Assembly (NCBI GenBank): GCA_011317545.1
Contig: WUJK01000002.1
Location: 3,844,001-3,908,000, forward strand
Source of the DNA: Coniella vitis
Lineage: Eukaryota > Ascomycota > Sordariomycetes > Diaporthales > Schizoparmaceae
Direction: 5' to 3'
DNA: 64,000 nucleotides
Shown here: piece by piece, positions 35,201 through 44,265 of the stretch
Layout of the letters: every line of letters starts with the position of its first letter
How positions within the stretch are numbered: the stretch's first letter is position 1
The notes under the pieces: generated by a model
What the model saw: only the letters and a program-made list of their open reading frames with translations
What the model was told of the DNA's origin: nothing
Databases searched by the model: none
Program-made: the position numbers and the translations under genes

Positions 35201-35444
35201 GGGCCTGCTCCATGAGCTGCTTGGCGAGCTCGCGATTCTCGTCGTTGAATTTGCGGATGCGATCTTGAGGGACCCAGTCATCCCACGAAGCCTTCCAACC
35301 CTTGTAATGGATCTTGTACTGGTGCAAGCCATCATCGCTGGCCTGGACCTCCAGTATCTTTGCTTCATACAGCATCTCATGGTGGAAGCACAGGACCTTT
35401 TCGTCCTTGCTGTAAGGCGGGGCCTGGGCTTTGGTTGGCGCCAT
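32297..35444 (-). CDS. eaf3: Chromatin modification protein Eaf3/MRG15, split by a 2.2-kb intron
   Basis: Exons complement(32297..32839, 35043..35444), 314 aa. Exon 1 (134 codons, phase 0) carries the chromodomain (KDEKVLCFHHEMLYEAKIL, YKIHYKGWKASWDDWVP) and ends RTRDYDMEQ before GTGAGT. Exon 2 begins EDSFHNKPSIKLWFPD after GAGCAG and carries the MRG domain. The join gives the normal Eaf3 order and a normal length, and a branch-site-like ACTGAC lies about 12 nt before the acceptor. Eaf3 reads methylated H3K36 in the NuA4 acetyltransferase and Rpd3S deacetylase complexes. The oddity is the intron of 2203 nt, which holds a whole Zn2Cys6 ORF on the same strand. An alternative is two separate proteins, chromodomain-only and MRG-only; an ATG at 32884 could start the latter. 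Confidence 0.8.
33110..34405 (-). CDS. Zn2Cys6 domain protein nested in the eaf3 intron
   Basis: A single open frame of 431 aa. The ATG at 34405 sits in a strong context (ACCACCATGG); the longer frame begins with TTG. The N-terminal 95 residues look folded (WSLEEPLRREQEAFAKQES, GETWECAPCQPIHKWHDDE). The middle is Lys/Arg/Ser-rich and low in complexity. Residues about 292-318 form a perfect fungal binuclear cluster, Cx2Cx6Cx5Cx2Cx6C (CDMCRLKKTKCDGERPC then GACGKRDFIC), followed by a basic segment (QRKRKREK). The cluster sits in the C-terminal third rather than at the N-terminus, and no fungal-specific TF middle homology domain follows. It is probably nuclear and DNA-binding; the role is unknown. 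It lies wholly inside the inferred eaf3 intron on the same strand. Confidence 0.72.
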   Translation of the reverse strand: MGPLRIPPLWSLEEPLRREQEAFAKQESQWADEGDYFTFRRPHELGLRDPSNQNRNVRRYVQRSGETWECAPCQPIHKWHDDEEVLQKIAKKRTTAGMAAGRASSASRATTSRQNKPTNQTTGSTGSPRAPRAAKRSQDEQATPKTEAGATRCLEHNNGLQNSNVSNESVTSGKAKPEASVLLGNSEMPSLFVGQHTVTEASSSHPEPHGLKRRGTKRKVIDDTEDAKHVKKRATENKQTKLDAREGHDDDAQGVVPIVSPKLPPKTTKGRGGRARDGNQTVTKPVRITRACDMCRLKKTKCDGERPCGACGKRDFICSYDGSQTRSGTQASTKTGKEGGKMDAEAAAAQAGGASSQQAESDTKQSREERTKRTNLTQGSSSSPKFAATDLIKPTQRKRKREKATGENEDDDGANDNFDPVNKRQSHSARL

Positions 35445-35908
35445 GCTTGCCGAACGGATTGAGAATTGACGAGCCTGCCTTTGTTGAGACGATGCTTTCG
35501 ACAGCCGCGGGTTTCGGATCCGGGGATTGCGGAAAAAGAAAGAAAAGTTGCGAAAGGAAGGGGTACGAGTCGCGGGGGCAAAGACAGAGAGTTGGTGTTG
35601 AGTGAAAGAAGTCTCGTAGTTGGAGTCACGGGACCAGGCGCGGCGGCTCAGGGGTGCCTAAACTGTAGTAGCAGAACGCGTCCCGGGGAAGGAAGGGTTA
35701 CACAAAACATGATCCATCCCCTCTTAGTAGACGATTGCTCAGAACGCAAAGTGGAAAAGGGAAAACGCTTGTTAAGATATTTATGCAAGTAAACTCAATA
35801 TCTAATCTTCTTGCCATACCACGCATTCGACTGTGACCTACTTTATCCTGCAATCTTGTATCTCTCAAGATTTTCCGTCCAAGGTTACAACAATCAGACG
35901 CGCACGCC
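35445..35908. promoter_or_regulatory. Divergent promoter region, eaf3 / cnl2
   Basis: A 464-bp gap between divergent starts. No gene or notable motif seen; presumably shared promoter. Confidence 0.5.
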
Positions 35909-36540
35909 ATGGCACCAACGGAAGCGGCAATCCTCACCAACTATCTATTGATACCGGCGCAATTACCGGCCATCATTACACTCAAGGAGTTTACGGAGCT
36001 ATTCCCACGAGCTCAGCAATCTTCGTCTCATGTCCGACGACTCTATCGCGATTTGCAAACACAACGAAATGCGCTCATTGACGAGATTGCTTCTAACATC
36101 GAGCAAGAGGCAAAGCGCGGTAAGGTGCTACGACGCGAAACACTGAGAGCAAATCGCGAGGCTGGAAGCCAGGAGCTGGACGACGAGCTTGATATTGAGA
36201 GAGCGGTATGCTTGGAGTTCCATGTTCTTGAGGCAAAAAGCTATACATGACCAACCCTTTTCCACTGACCATATCACAGCTCTACGGTTCGACTTCAGGC
36301 ATATTTGGCCTCAAGCATAACATCAGGTCCATTATACCCGAACTAGACAGTGCCGTGGACGAGTTGGATGTCGCAACAAAATGCCTAGAGCAGGAAGAGG
36401 CCGAGCTTTTGCAATCAATCAACCACACAGTCGGCAGCATGAGCGATCTTCGCTATGGCAGACTTTCAAATGCGCAGTTGAGCAAGCAGGTCCTAGATGG
36501 CCTGCAAACTGTACAGGAAACATGTGAAGCAGTGATGTAA
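35909..36540 (+). CDS. cnl2: Kinetochore protein Cnl2/Nkp2 family
   Basis: Exons 35909..36205 and 36280..36540, 185 aa. The intron GTATGC...CAG joins IERA to LYGSTSGIFGL. The N-terminal pattern TNYLLIPAQLPAIITLKEFTELFPRAQQSSSHVRRLYRDLQTQR is characteristic of Cnl2/NKP2, and the rest is predicted helical or coiled coil. In yeasts Nkp2 and Cnl2 are inner-kinetochore subunits of the Ctf19/Mis6-Sim4 (CCAN) complex. Another CCAN-type gene, CENP-Q-like, lies 1.8 kb downstream on the same strand. Confidence 0.88.
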
Positions 36541-36723
36541 TTATTCAGTAAGCAAGAGGAGAAGCCTCTTGTCCAATTAAATTAATACGAAATGGCCTAT
36601 ATCATCTTTGCCTTGGTCACTCGCAATTCTACCCAGAATAGCACGTCAGAGTCATGACAATCCCATCCACCCATTGCGACATCATCGTCGTCATCCTCTC
36701 ATCTACTTGCGACCGTTTGTTCT

Positions 36724-37679
36724 TTACCGCGCACCGTAGGCATCTCCAGCAGGGGCACCACGACGTGGACCACCAGCAGCAGCCTGGGCAGCAGCTTGAG
36801 GACGACCTTGAGGAGCCATGCGACGGTTCCTACAAAATGTCAGCGTCCTCTGATATTATACAGGATTGGAGTGGATCGAAAAGCTTACATCATGGTGCGG
36901 CTGATGAAGGAGATTCCCAACATCATGCCCCAGCTGGGAACGACACTCAGAAGCCACAAGACATAGGCCAGAGGCACAGCGAGGTTGTACTTGGCAAGCT
37001 CGCCATCAAAGGGGTGAAAGTATCCCTCCTTCTTCCTGAACTGGCTCTTGTCCACACGGGTCTGGTATGTTTCCAAAATAGTGTCCGGGGTGGTGGTTGA
37101 CAAGTTTAGGCGCTTGGCATAAATTTCAATAGGTGCAGGCTCCGGCAGCATTTCGATGAGGTAGAGTGTGCCGGCGCCGGTAGACCAGGAGTTGCACAGA
37201 ATGGGCTGGTCATCGCAATTGATGTAGCCAACGTGTGGCGCGTCAGGAAGGAGAGCAAGCTTGGCGGCGGACTGGTTAAAGGCAGCCTCGATACGCAGAC
37301 AATGGCCTGGAGAAAATCAAAGCGTGTTAGCTTCACTACAATCTCTTTGGGGCACTCAGGACAGGAAGCAACGGTCGGAATTACCAAAGCAAGTCTTGTT
37401 GCCACCAGTGACCAGCACCAACCACTCTTCAGGCGTGGCCGACTCGGCTGCTACGGGTGCATACAACGTCTCCTTCCAGTTGTTAAGCGTCAAGACATTC
37501 AACCTCATCTCGCCAGCCTTGGCCTCAGCGGCGCTGATGGGGTCATGCTTGTTGGGATTGGGCAAATAAGATCCAAACTGGCCGAGGAAGTTCTGGAACT
37601 GAGCTTGGTATTGCTGGAAGTCCTGCGCGGCCGAGAGGGAGGTCAGCGCAGACAGCGCCGAAATTGCAGAGAAACGCAT
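36724..37679 (-). CDS. ER membrane protein with lumenal thioredoxin-like domain
   Basis: Exons complement(36724..36829, 36889..37306, 37385..37679), 272 aa. All junctions are GT...AG and in frame (TCFG|HCLRIEAAF, RTM|MNRRMAPQGR). An N-terminal signal peptide (MRFSAISALSALTSLSAA) is followed by a thioredoxin-like lumenal part with CFGHC (C97, C101; Cx3C rather than Cx2C) and VGYINCDDQPILCNSW. One long hydrophobic segment lies at about 206-233 (LAVPLAYVLWLLSVVPSWGMM), and the cytosolic tail is short and rich in R, Q, A and G. It is conserved-looking in filamentous fungi from memory, but I know of no assigned function. OST3/OST6-like proteins share the signal-Trx-membrane plan but have more helices. 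Confidence 0.75.
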
Positions 37680-38309
37680 TGCGCCTGTCAAAGTTGCCCG
37701 AATATAGGTAGAAGCAAATAAAGCTCAATGCAATAGCACAAAGAGCACAAATGGGGCGTTGGCAGAATCTACCTAAAGACACAGAGGGACCAGGAAAAAG
37801 TCGAGGTGGAATGGGGCAGGAAAGGAAAGTTGTTGGTAGGATTGCTATCCGCAGGTCCGCCAGGGTCCGGGGAAGCTGTACGATTACGCTGCGCGGCACG
37901 CTTGCCTGATATGTATTGTAAACACGCACATCAGTAGTCATCTTCTAGGTATGTAGAGACTTCTGACTTTTTCCACCTCTGCTGCCTCTAGCTCAATCGT
38001 TCATGAGGTTTTGGGATTTTGACACGCCTCAGTGTTGATATCAAGAACTTGGAAGGCTGGACAGCGCAGACAATTGCATGTTTGCACAGCATTCTAGGCT
38101 ACTGGCTACCCCAACCTGGAGCACCGCGTTGCCCTGGAAGCCAGTTATAGTACCAGTAGGAGTTTAGCGCCCCCCGCATCCTTATAATACTATGTACGCC
38201 TTTATTTGTTTCCATTCAACAACAACAGACCCCATCTTAATGACCGTCCCCTTCTGTCCTAGGCGTTTTACGCACACTAGGTCCAGAGCAACATTTCAAC
38301 TTTTCTGAC
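37680..38309. promoter_or_regulatory. Divergent promoter region, Trx-like gene / CENP-Q-like gene
   Basis: A 630-bp gap between divergent starts. It has one TACTATGTA motif at 38188. No gene seen. Confidence 0.5.
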
Positions 38310-40195
38310 ATGGTAAATTGACAGTATCTGCATTGTCTGATTTTTTGCTGATCATAAAGCAGGCACCTGGACCCGCCGATCAAAAGCGCAAGCGCGGTCG
38401 GCCACCAGGCGCGTCGAGGCCCCCTAAGAACGCGTCAAGCCAATCTGTCCCGGAAGAGGTCGACGCCCATGACGCCGACGGAGGAACGAGGCCTAAAAAA
38501 CGACGTCGCGTCGTGTATGCGAATGGACTCACAAATCCTGCCATTCCAGTGGAGCAAGAGCAGCCAAGGAAAAGGGGCCAGCCTCCTAAGAGCGGGAATC
38601 AAGACCTAGAGACAGACCGAGGGAGGAGGCCGTCATCTAAAAAGCAGAATGAAGATCCTACACAACGTAAGGCTGGTGCAGGCAAGTTAAATTCCAAAAA
38701 TAGGGAAAGCAAAAAAGCCCAGGCGACGACTAGAATAAACAAGGACGACGGTTTCAAGCGCAGCATAGGCGAGAGAGGACTCTCGAAGCCGAACGACATC
38801 TCTAGTGCTCCTCAACCGAGTAACTCGTCTGGAGTATTGCTCATGAAGGCAAAAGAGAGTCGTCCTACCGCAAAAGATGCAACAAGAATAGGGAGCACAT
38901 CTCAAACACGCGCGAACAGAAGACAGAAAGGCAAGAATGCTTCTAAAGCGGAGGACCGAGGAGTCGAGAACCCGACATTAGAGCGAAGTGCCCCAAACAC
39001 CACGTCTCGCAAAACCGTTGGCAAGACTCAGTCACGCTCACACTTGGGACAGAAAGCACAACCGACAGCCCCTGCGGAAGGTGTTGAAAACAAGGTATCC
39101 GCGAAGCGCCGAGGTCGCCCGAAAAGCGGACAGGCGGTTTCCGCTACGGATGGAGAAGAAGCATCTTCATCTAAGGCGATCACAAGCCGTGGAGGAGCCA
39201 AAACCCGAGCGGAGCCAGCTAGTGTCGGGCAAGCCTCACGTAAATGGCCTCAAGGGCAAGATTCAGGGGCAGAAGACGCAGAAAAGGCAAGGCAAAAGTC
39301 TGCAAAGCAGAAATTACGAATTCGTCACTTACAGGAGACACTACGCACGATACCACGTTCTACGGTAGAGAGTAAATGGGCTCCTCTTGACCCTCCATCG
39401 ATCAACATCATCGGTAGTATCCTGGCGGATGCACAGCGCTATGTTTTGCTGAACTTGCAAGACACCAATCGTCGGCGTCAACATGCGTCAGCGGCCATTT
39501 TGCAGGCATCACAGCGACTCCATGGCAAGCTGCTAAAGGGTTTCCCATTTCCCGCTCCGACTGCTTCTATTACAACTCGCGGCGGCGATGCAAGCCACGA
39601 GGCAGACTTTGATTTTGAACAGACAATGGACACCAAAGCCAAACTAGAGAATACGCTCAACCCGTTATTACACTCCGTCAATTTACTGCGAAAACAGCTC
39701 CATAAGGAGGAGTACGAGCTAGCAGGAGAGTACGATCATCTTCACCGGTTGGAAACCAATATAAAGCATGAGGCCAAGGAGCGAAGAGACAAGGCCAGAA
39801 AAGAACACGTTCTTGCTCCCGGAAAGCACCACAAGGCCGAAACTACTGATGAGAACAAGGTTCCTATGGAGCTTGTGCCCGCGATTGAGAACAGTCTTTC
39901 AGGAAGTCTGTTCCAGGTACGTTTATCGCAGCGCATGACGGTGGCTTGGCGAGCTGACACTAACAATGAGCTTTTCTGGGTCCAGAACCTACAGGATGAA
40001 GAACTCACAGCACTCTCGCAGCAGATTCAGAACCATATGGAGAGCTTGAAAGGAAACCTGGACCAGTTCGGCGGGGTCGGACTGGGCATCAACAAGAGCA
40101 AAGCCGCATTGCAGCAAGTGCTATTGAAACACTTGGACGAGAGGCAATATGAGACTGTATTGCTTGGACAGGCAAATAGCATTGGCGCAAGCTGA
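38310..40195 (+). CDS. Inner kinetochore CENP-Q/Fta7-like protein with AT-hooks
   Basis: Exons 38310..38312 (only the start codon), 38363..39916 and 39986..40195, 588 aa. The large frame opens upstream only at TTG. ATG directly followed by GTAAAT, with branch-like CTGAT and acceptor AAGCAG, gives MAPGPADQ. The N-terminal half is basic and disordered with AT-hooks: KRGRPPG (about residue 11), RKRGQPP and KRRGRPKSG (about residue 247). The C-terminal half (about 319-585) is helical and coiled-coil with LRIRHLQETLRTIPRSTVESKWAPLD, the pattern of CENP-Q/Fta7 of the CCAN. The intron before NLQDEELTALSQQIQNH is canonical (GTACGT...CAG). It probably binds centromeric DNA and the COMA-type subcomplex; nearby Cnl2/Nkp2 fits. 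Confidence 0.8.
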
Positions 40196-41793
40196 TGATT
40201 CCCTGCAGCAAAATCATGAATTGGGTTTTCTTATGACTGTATGAATTATCTGACTGGATACGTCGCAAGGACCGCCCAGGATATGGTGCGATAACAAACA
40301 AGCCTTGACAATTGGTGGCGAGTCAGCGAAAAGGCCTCTCCAACGTTTGCAAGCTCCGCCAACGGAGCACCCACTTTGATAGAAATAGTGCAGTCTTAGT
40401 TGAGCCAATCAAGTGGGTGCAATTTCAGAGGCAAATTCCCCTAGCTCGAGCGACCAAGAAGGATGGGGTCCAAGACGTAAGTATATTTATATAGAGTGGA
40501 AGATCTGATCGAGCGCCAGCCCAGTTTTACAAAAGGATTTGCATGAGTTGACCAAAAAGAACGAGTGAAGCAGGAAAAAGTGTCCGATGGCAATCCTTCG
40601 GCGAACTGCTCAGCTTTGAGCATCGGCTCCGTTCTGGAGCGAAATTCGGCAACCCGCAGTCCGGAGAAAGCTTGCACAAGTACTCTTCCAAGATTGGCCA
40701 TCAGGCAAAGCAGCCTGCGTCTTTTTGCCAACACAATGTTTCTCAGCAAAGTGGCAAGGGAGGACCACATGCTTGATTGTTCGTACTGTATACGGTGTTG
40801 GTTGTGCGTACGGTGCAAATCAACCGCATCATGTCAATAGCCTTTGGCGCTGCTTTGTACATCCATCTCTACCTGGGCGGTACGAAAGTAGCAGGCTCAA
40901 CGAGGAATCGCAACCCAGAGGCATTGCACGTACCATTGCGCAGCACAGCTTCCAGGCGTGTCAGCGTGTCCATCTATTGGATCCCTGCAGCACTGGCGCA
41001 GAAAAAAACTCTTTCGTAGTGCATGAGACCCTGCCAGGCCTGGCAAGGGACTTTGTGTCCCAGCTGGCCCAGGTGGGGAGCTGTTACCGTATCGCTACAT
41101 GCCTAGGTCATAGTAGTACATAGTACTCAGCTCAGTCTACCTCACCATACTATGTACTATATACCCTAGCAGTATGGAGCGTGCACCCCGTAGCGCACTT
41201 CTCTCCAGTGAGCGTGCTGCTACCCCTCAACTCATTAGGCAATCCAAACCCCTGCCCCTGCCCCTCGGCGGCTTTTGTCTACTGTCACATCTTTGCACTG
41301 AGCTGGGGAGCGGGTTCGGCCTCGTCTACTTTGTACTATACTATTCGCTGCCACCTAGTATCGCTGTCGTGCTGCTGCTGCTCCCTTGCAAGCTTAAGCT
41401 GTGTTCCACCTATCCGCTCGGCCATTTTGACCGTTTCATCGCACATAATAAGTCGTCTGCCCATTCTTTCCTCTTTTTCCTCGTGTCTCGACTCTCTCCT
41501 TTCTTCCACATCCCATCCATCCCTCCCTCACCATTCTTCCTCTCTTGTCTCCTGCATCTCTCTTCGCCAGGACCTCGAGACTCACCACAAGCACACGCAA
41601 ACCCAACTATTTGTATGTGACAGCCCACCCACTGTGACCCTTCGTCCCAATTCACTTGGCTTTGTGTGTGCAACAGGTCGTGAAGGGCTCCGGCCCTTTG
41701 TTCTTCAGGACACATACTAATATCTCGCTATTAAACAGACACACGGGAAAGTGGTCAATCGTACGGTTCGGGTCCTCTGCAACATCATACACA
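40196..41793. other. Intergenic, methionine synthase upstream region
   Basis: About 1.6 kb. It has TACTATGTA motifs at 41117 and 41148 and a pyrimidine-rich stretch at 41400-41590, probably leader or promoter of the methionine synthase gene. A 148-codon frame at 41174 in this stretch is CT-rich low complexity and is not called. Confidence 0.55.
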
Positions 41794-44265
41794 ATGGTTC
41801 AGTCCGCCATTCTCGGTTTTCCCCGTATGGGAGTCAACCGTGACCTGAAGAAGGCTACGGAGGCTTGTGAGTCATCCCATACTATCAACAGACATCGCCT
41901 CCCGCGATGATAGAAGTAATCAAGTAGGGGCGTCCCAAGGCATTACGGCTGACAACAAAACTACAAACAGACTGGGGTGGCAAGATCTCTCAAGATGACC
42001 TGCTCGCCGAGGCTAAGAGACTTAGACTTGCACACTGGAAGATCCAGAAGGATGCTGGCGTCGACCTCATCCCCTCCAACGACTTTGCTCTGTACGACCA
42101 GGTCCTCAGCCACATCCAGGACTTTGGTGTAAGTTGCCCTATGCGCACTGAATAAAGCTTGTCGACATGTATACTGACCGTCTTGGTTTCTGCAGGCCGT
42201 TCCTGAGCGCTACTCCAGCGCTGGCTTGAACACTGTCGACGAGTACTTCGCCATGGGTCGTGGCCACCAGAAGAACGGTGTAGACGTTCCAGCTCTCGAG
42301 ATGGTCAAGTGGTTCGACTCGAACTACCACTATGTCAAGCCTACTCTCCAGAACAACCAGAACTTCAAGCTGGCTGCCAAGCCCAAGGCTGTCGCCGAGT
42401 TCCTCGAGGCTAAGGAGGCTGGCATTTCCACCCGCCCTGTCCTAGTTGGCCCCGTTTCTTTCCTGCACCTTGGTAAGGCCGACCGTGGCCAGTCTGTCGA
42501 GCCCATCGACCTCCTTGAGAAGCTCCTGCCCGTTTACGAGGAGCTCCTTGCACAGCTGAAGCAGGCTGGTGCCACCACTGTCCAGATCGACGAGCCCGTC
42601 CTCGTCCTGGATCTGCCCTCCAAGACCAAGGCTGCGTTCAAGACTGCCTACGAGAAGTTCGCCAGCCTGGGTGACAAGATCCCCCAGCTCGTCTTCACCA
42701 CCTACTTTGGTGACATTGTCCACAACCTTGAGGCTGTCCCCAAGGACATCTACGCCGTCCACATTGACCTCGTCCGCAACCCCGAGCAGCTCGAGACCGT
42801 CATCTCTGCGCTTGGCCCCAAGACCATCCTGTCCGCTGGTGTCGTTGACGGTCGTAACATCTGGAAGACCAACTTCAAGCGTGCCATCGAAAAGGTCGAG
42901 GCCGCCACCCAGAAGCTCGGTGCTGACCGTGTGATTGTCGCCACCTCTTCTTCCCTTCTGCACACTCCTCACACTCTGGCCAGCGAGAAGAAGTTGGACC
43001 CTGAGGTTGCCGACTGGTTCTCCTTTGCCAGCGAGAAGGCTGTTGAGCTGGCGATCATTGCCAAGGCCGTCACTGAGGGCCCTGCTTCCGTCCGTGAGCA
43101 GCTCGAGGCTAACGCCAAGTCTGTTGAGGCTCGTGCCACCTCCAAGCGCACCAACGACCCCGCTGTCAAGGAGCGCCAATCCAAGATTGCCGCTGCCGAC
43201 TACAACCGCAAGTCCGAGTTCACTTCGCGTATCGCTCAGCAGCAAAAGAAGCTCAACCTGCCTCTCTTCCCCACCACCACCATCGGTTCTTTCCCCCAGA
43301 CAAAGGAGATCCGTCTGCAGCGTGCCAAGTTCACCAAGGGCGAGATCACTGCTGCCGAGTACGAGAAGTTCATTGAGAAGGAGATTGAAGACAACGTCAA
43401 GATCCAGGAGGATCTCGGCCTGGACGTCTTTGTCCACGGTGAGCCTGAGCGTAACGACATGGTTCAGTTCTTTGGCGAGCAGCTCAAGGGTTACACCTTC
43501 ACCACCCACGCTTGGGTTCAGAGCTACGGTTCCCGTTGCGTGCGTCCCCCGATCATTGTCGGTGATGTCTCGCGCCCATCTCCCATGACCGTCAAGGAGT
43601 CCAAGTACGCTGTCTCTGTCTCGAAGAAGCCCATGAAGGGTATGTTGACTGGACCTGTCACTTGCCTGCGATGGTCTTTCCCCCGTGACGACGTCCACCA
43701 GTCTGTCCAGGCCGAGCAGCTCGCTCTGGCTCTCCGTGACGAGGTCGTCGACCTTGAGAAGGCCGGTATCGACGTCATTCAGGTCGATGAGCCTGCTCTG
43801 CGTGAGGGTCTGCCCCTGCGCTCCGGCAAGGAGCGTGAGGCCTACCTGGACTGGGCTGTCAAGGCTTTCCGTCTATCCACCACTGGTGTCGAGGACGCCA
43901 CCCAGATCCACTCTCACTTCTGCTACTCTGAGTTCCAGGACTTCTTCCACGCTATTGCTGCGCTGGATGCCGATGTCTTGTCCATTGAGAACAGCAAGTC
44001 TGATGCTAAGCTGTTGACCGTCTTTGTCGACTCTCAGTACCCTCGCCACATTGGCCCCGGTGTCTACGACATCCACTCTCCCCGTGTTCCCAGCGAGCAG
44101 GAGATCAAGGACCGCGTCGAGGAGATGCTGCAGTACCTGAGCCCTGAGCAACTTTGGATCAACCCTGACTGCGGTCTCAAGACTCGTCAGTGGAAGGAGA
44201 CCAAGGAGGCTCTCCAGAACATGGTCAACGCTGCCAAGCACTTCCGCGCCAAGTACGCCAAATAA
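41794..44265 (+). CDS. Cobalamin-independent methionine synthase (MetE/Met6)
   Basis: Exons 41794..41866, 41971..42128 and 42196..44265, 766 aa. Junctions give KKATEA|YWGGKIS and QDFG|AVPERYS. It is full length for the fungal family (about 765 aa). Zinc/homocysteine-site residues are in place: H651 and C653 in HSHFCYSE, E675 in LSIENSKSD and C736 in NPDCGLKTR. The N-terminal half carries the duplicated barrel starting VQSAILGFPRMGVNRDLK. It transfers methyl from methyltetrahydrofolate polyglutamate to homocysteine in the cytosol. Codon choice is strongly biased to C-ending codons, as in highly expressed fungal genes. Confidence 0.97.

Noticed and set aside
41174..41720. 148- and 179-codon frames upstream of methionine synthase
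   Set aside because: CT-rich low-complexity leader sequence read in two overlapping frames; no domain.
42442..43698. Long antisense ORF (418 codons) opposite methionine synthase
   Set aside because: A shadow frame caused by the strong C-ending codon bias of the real gene; the same applies to 9044-10513 opposite mirB and 28813-29949 opposite acl1.
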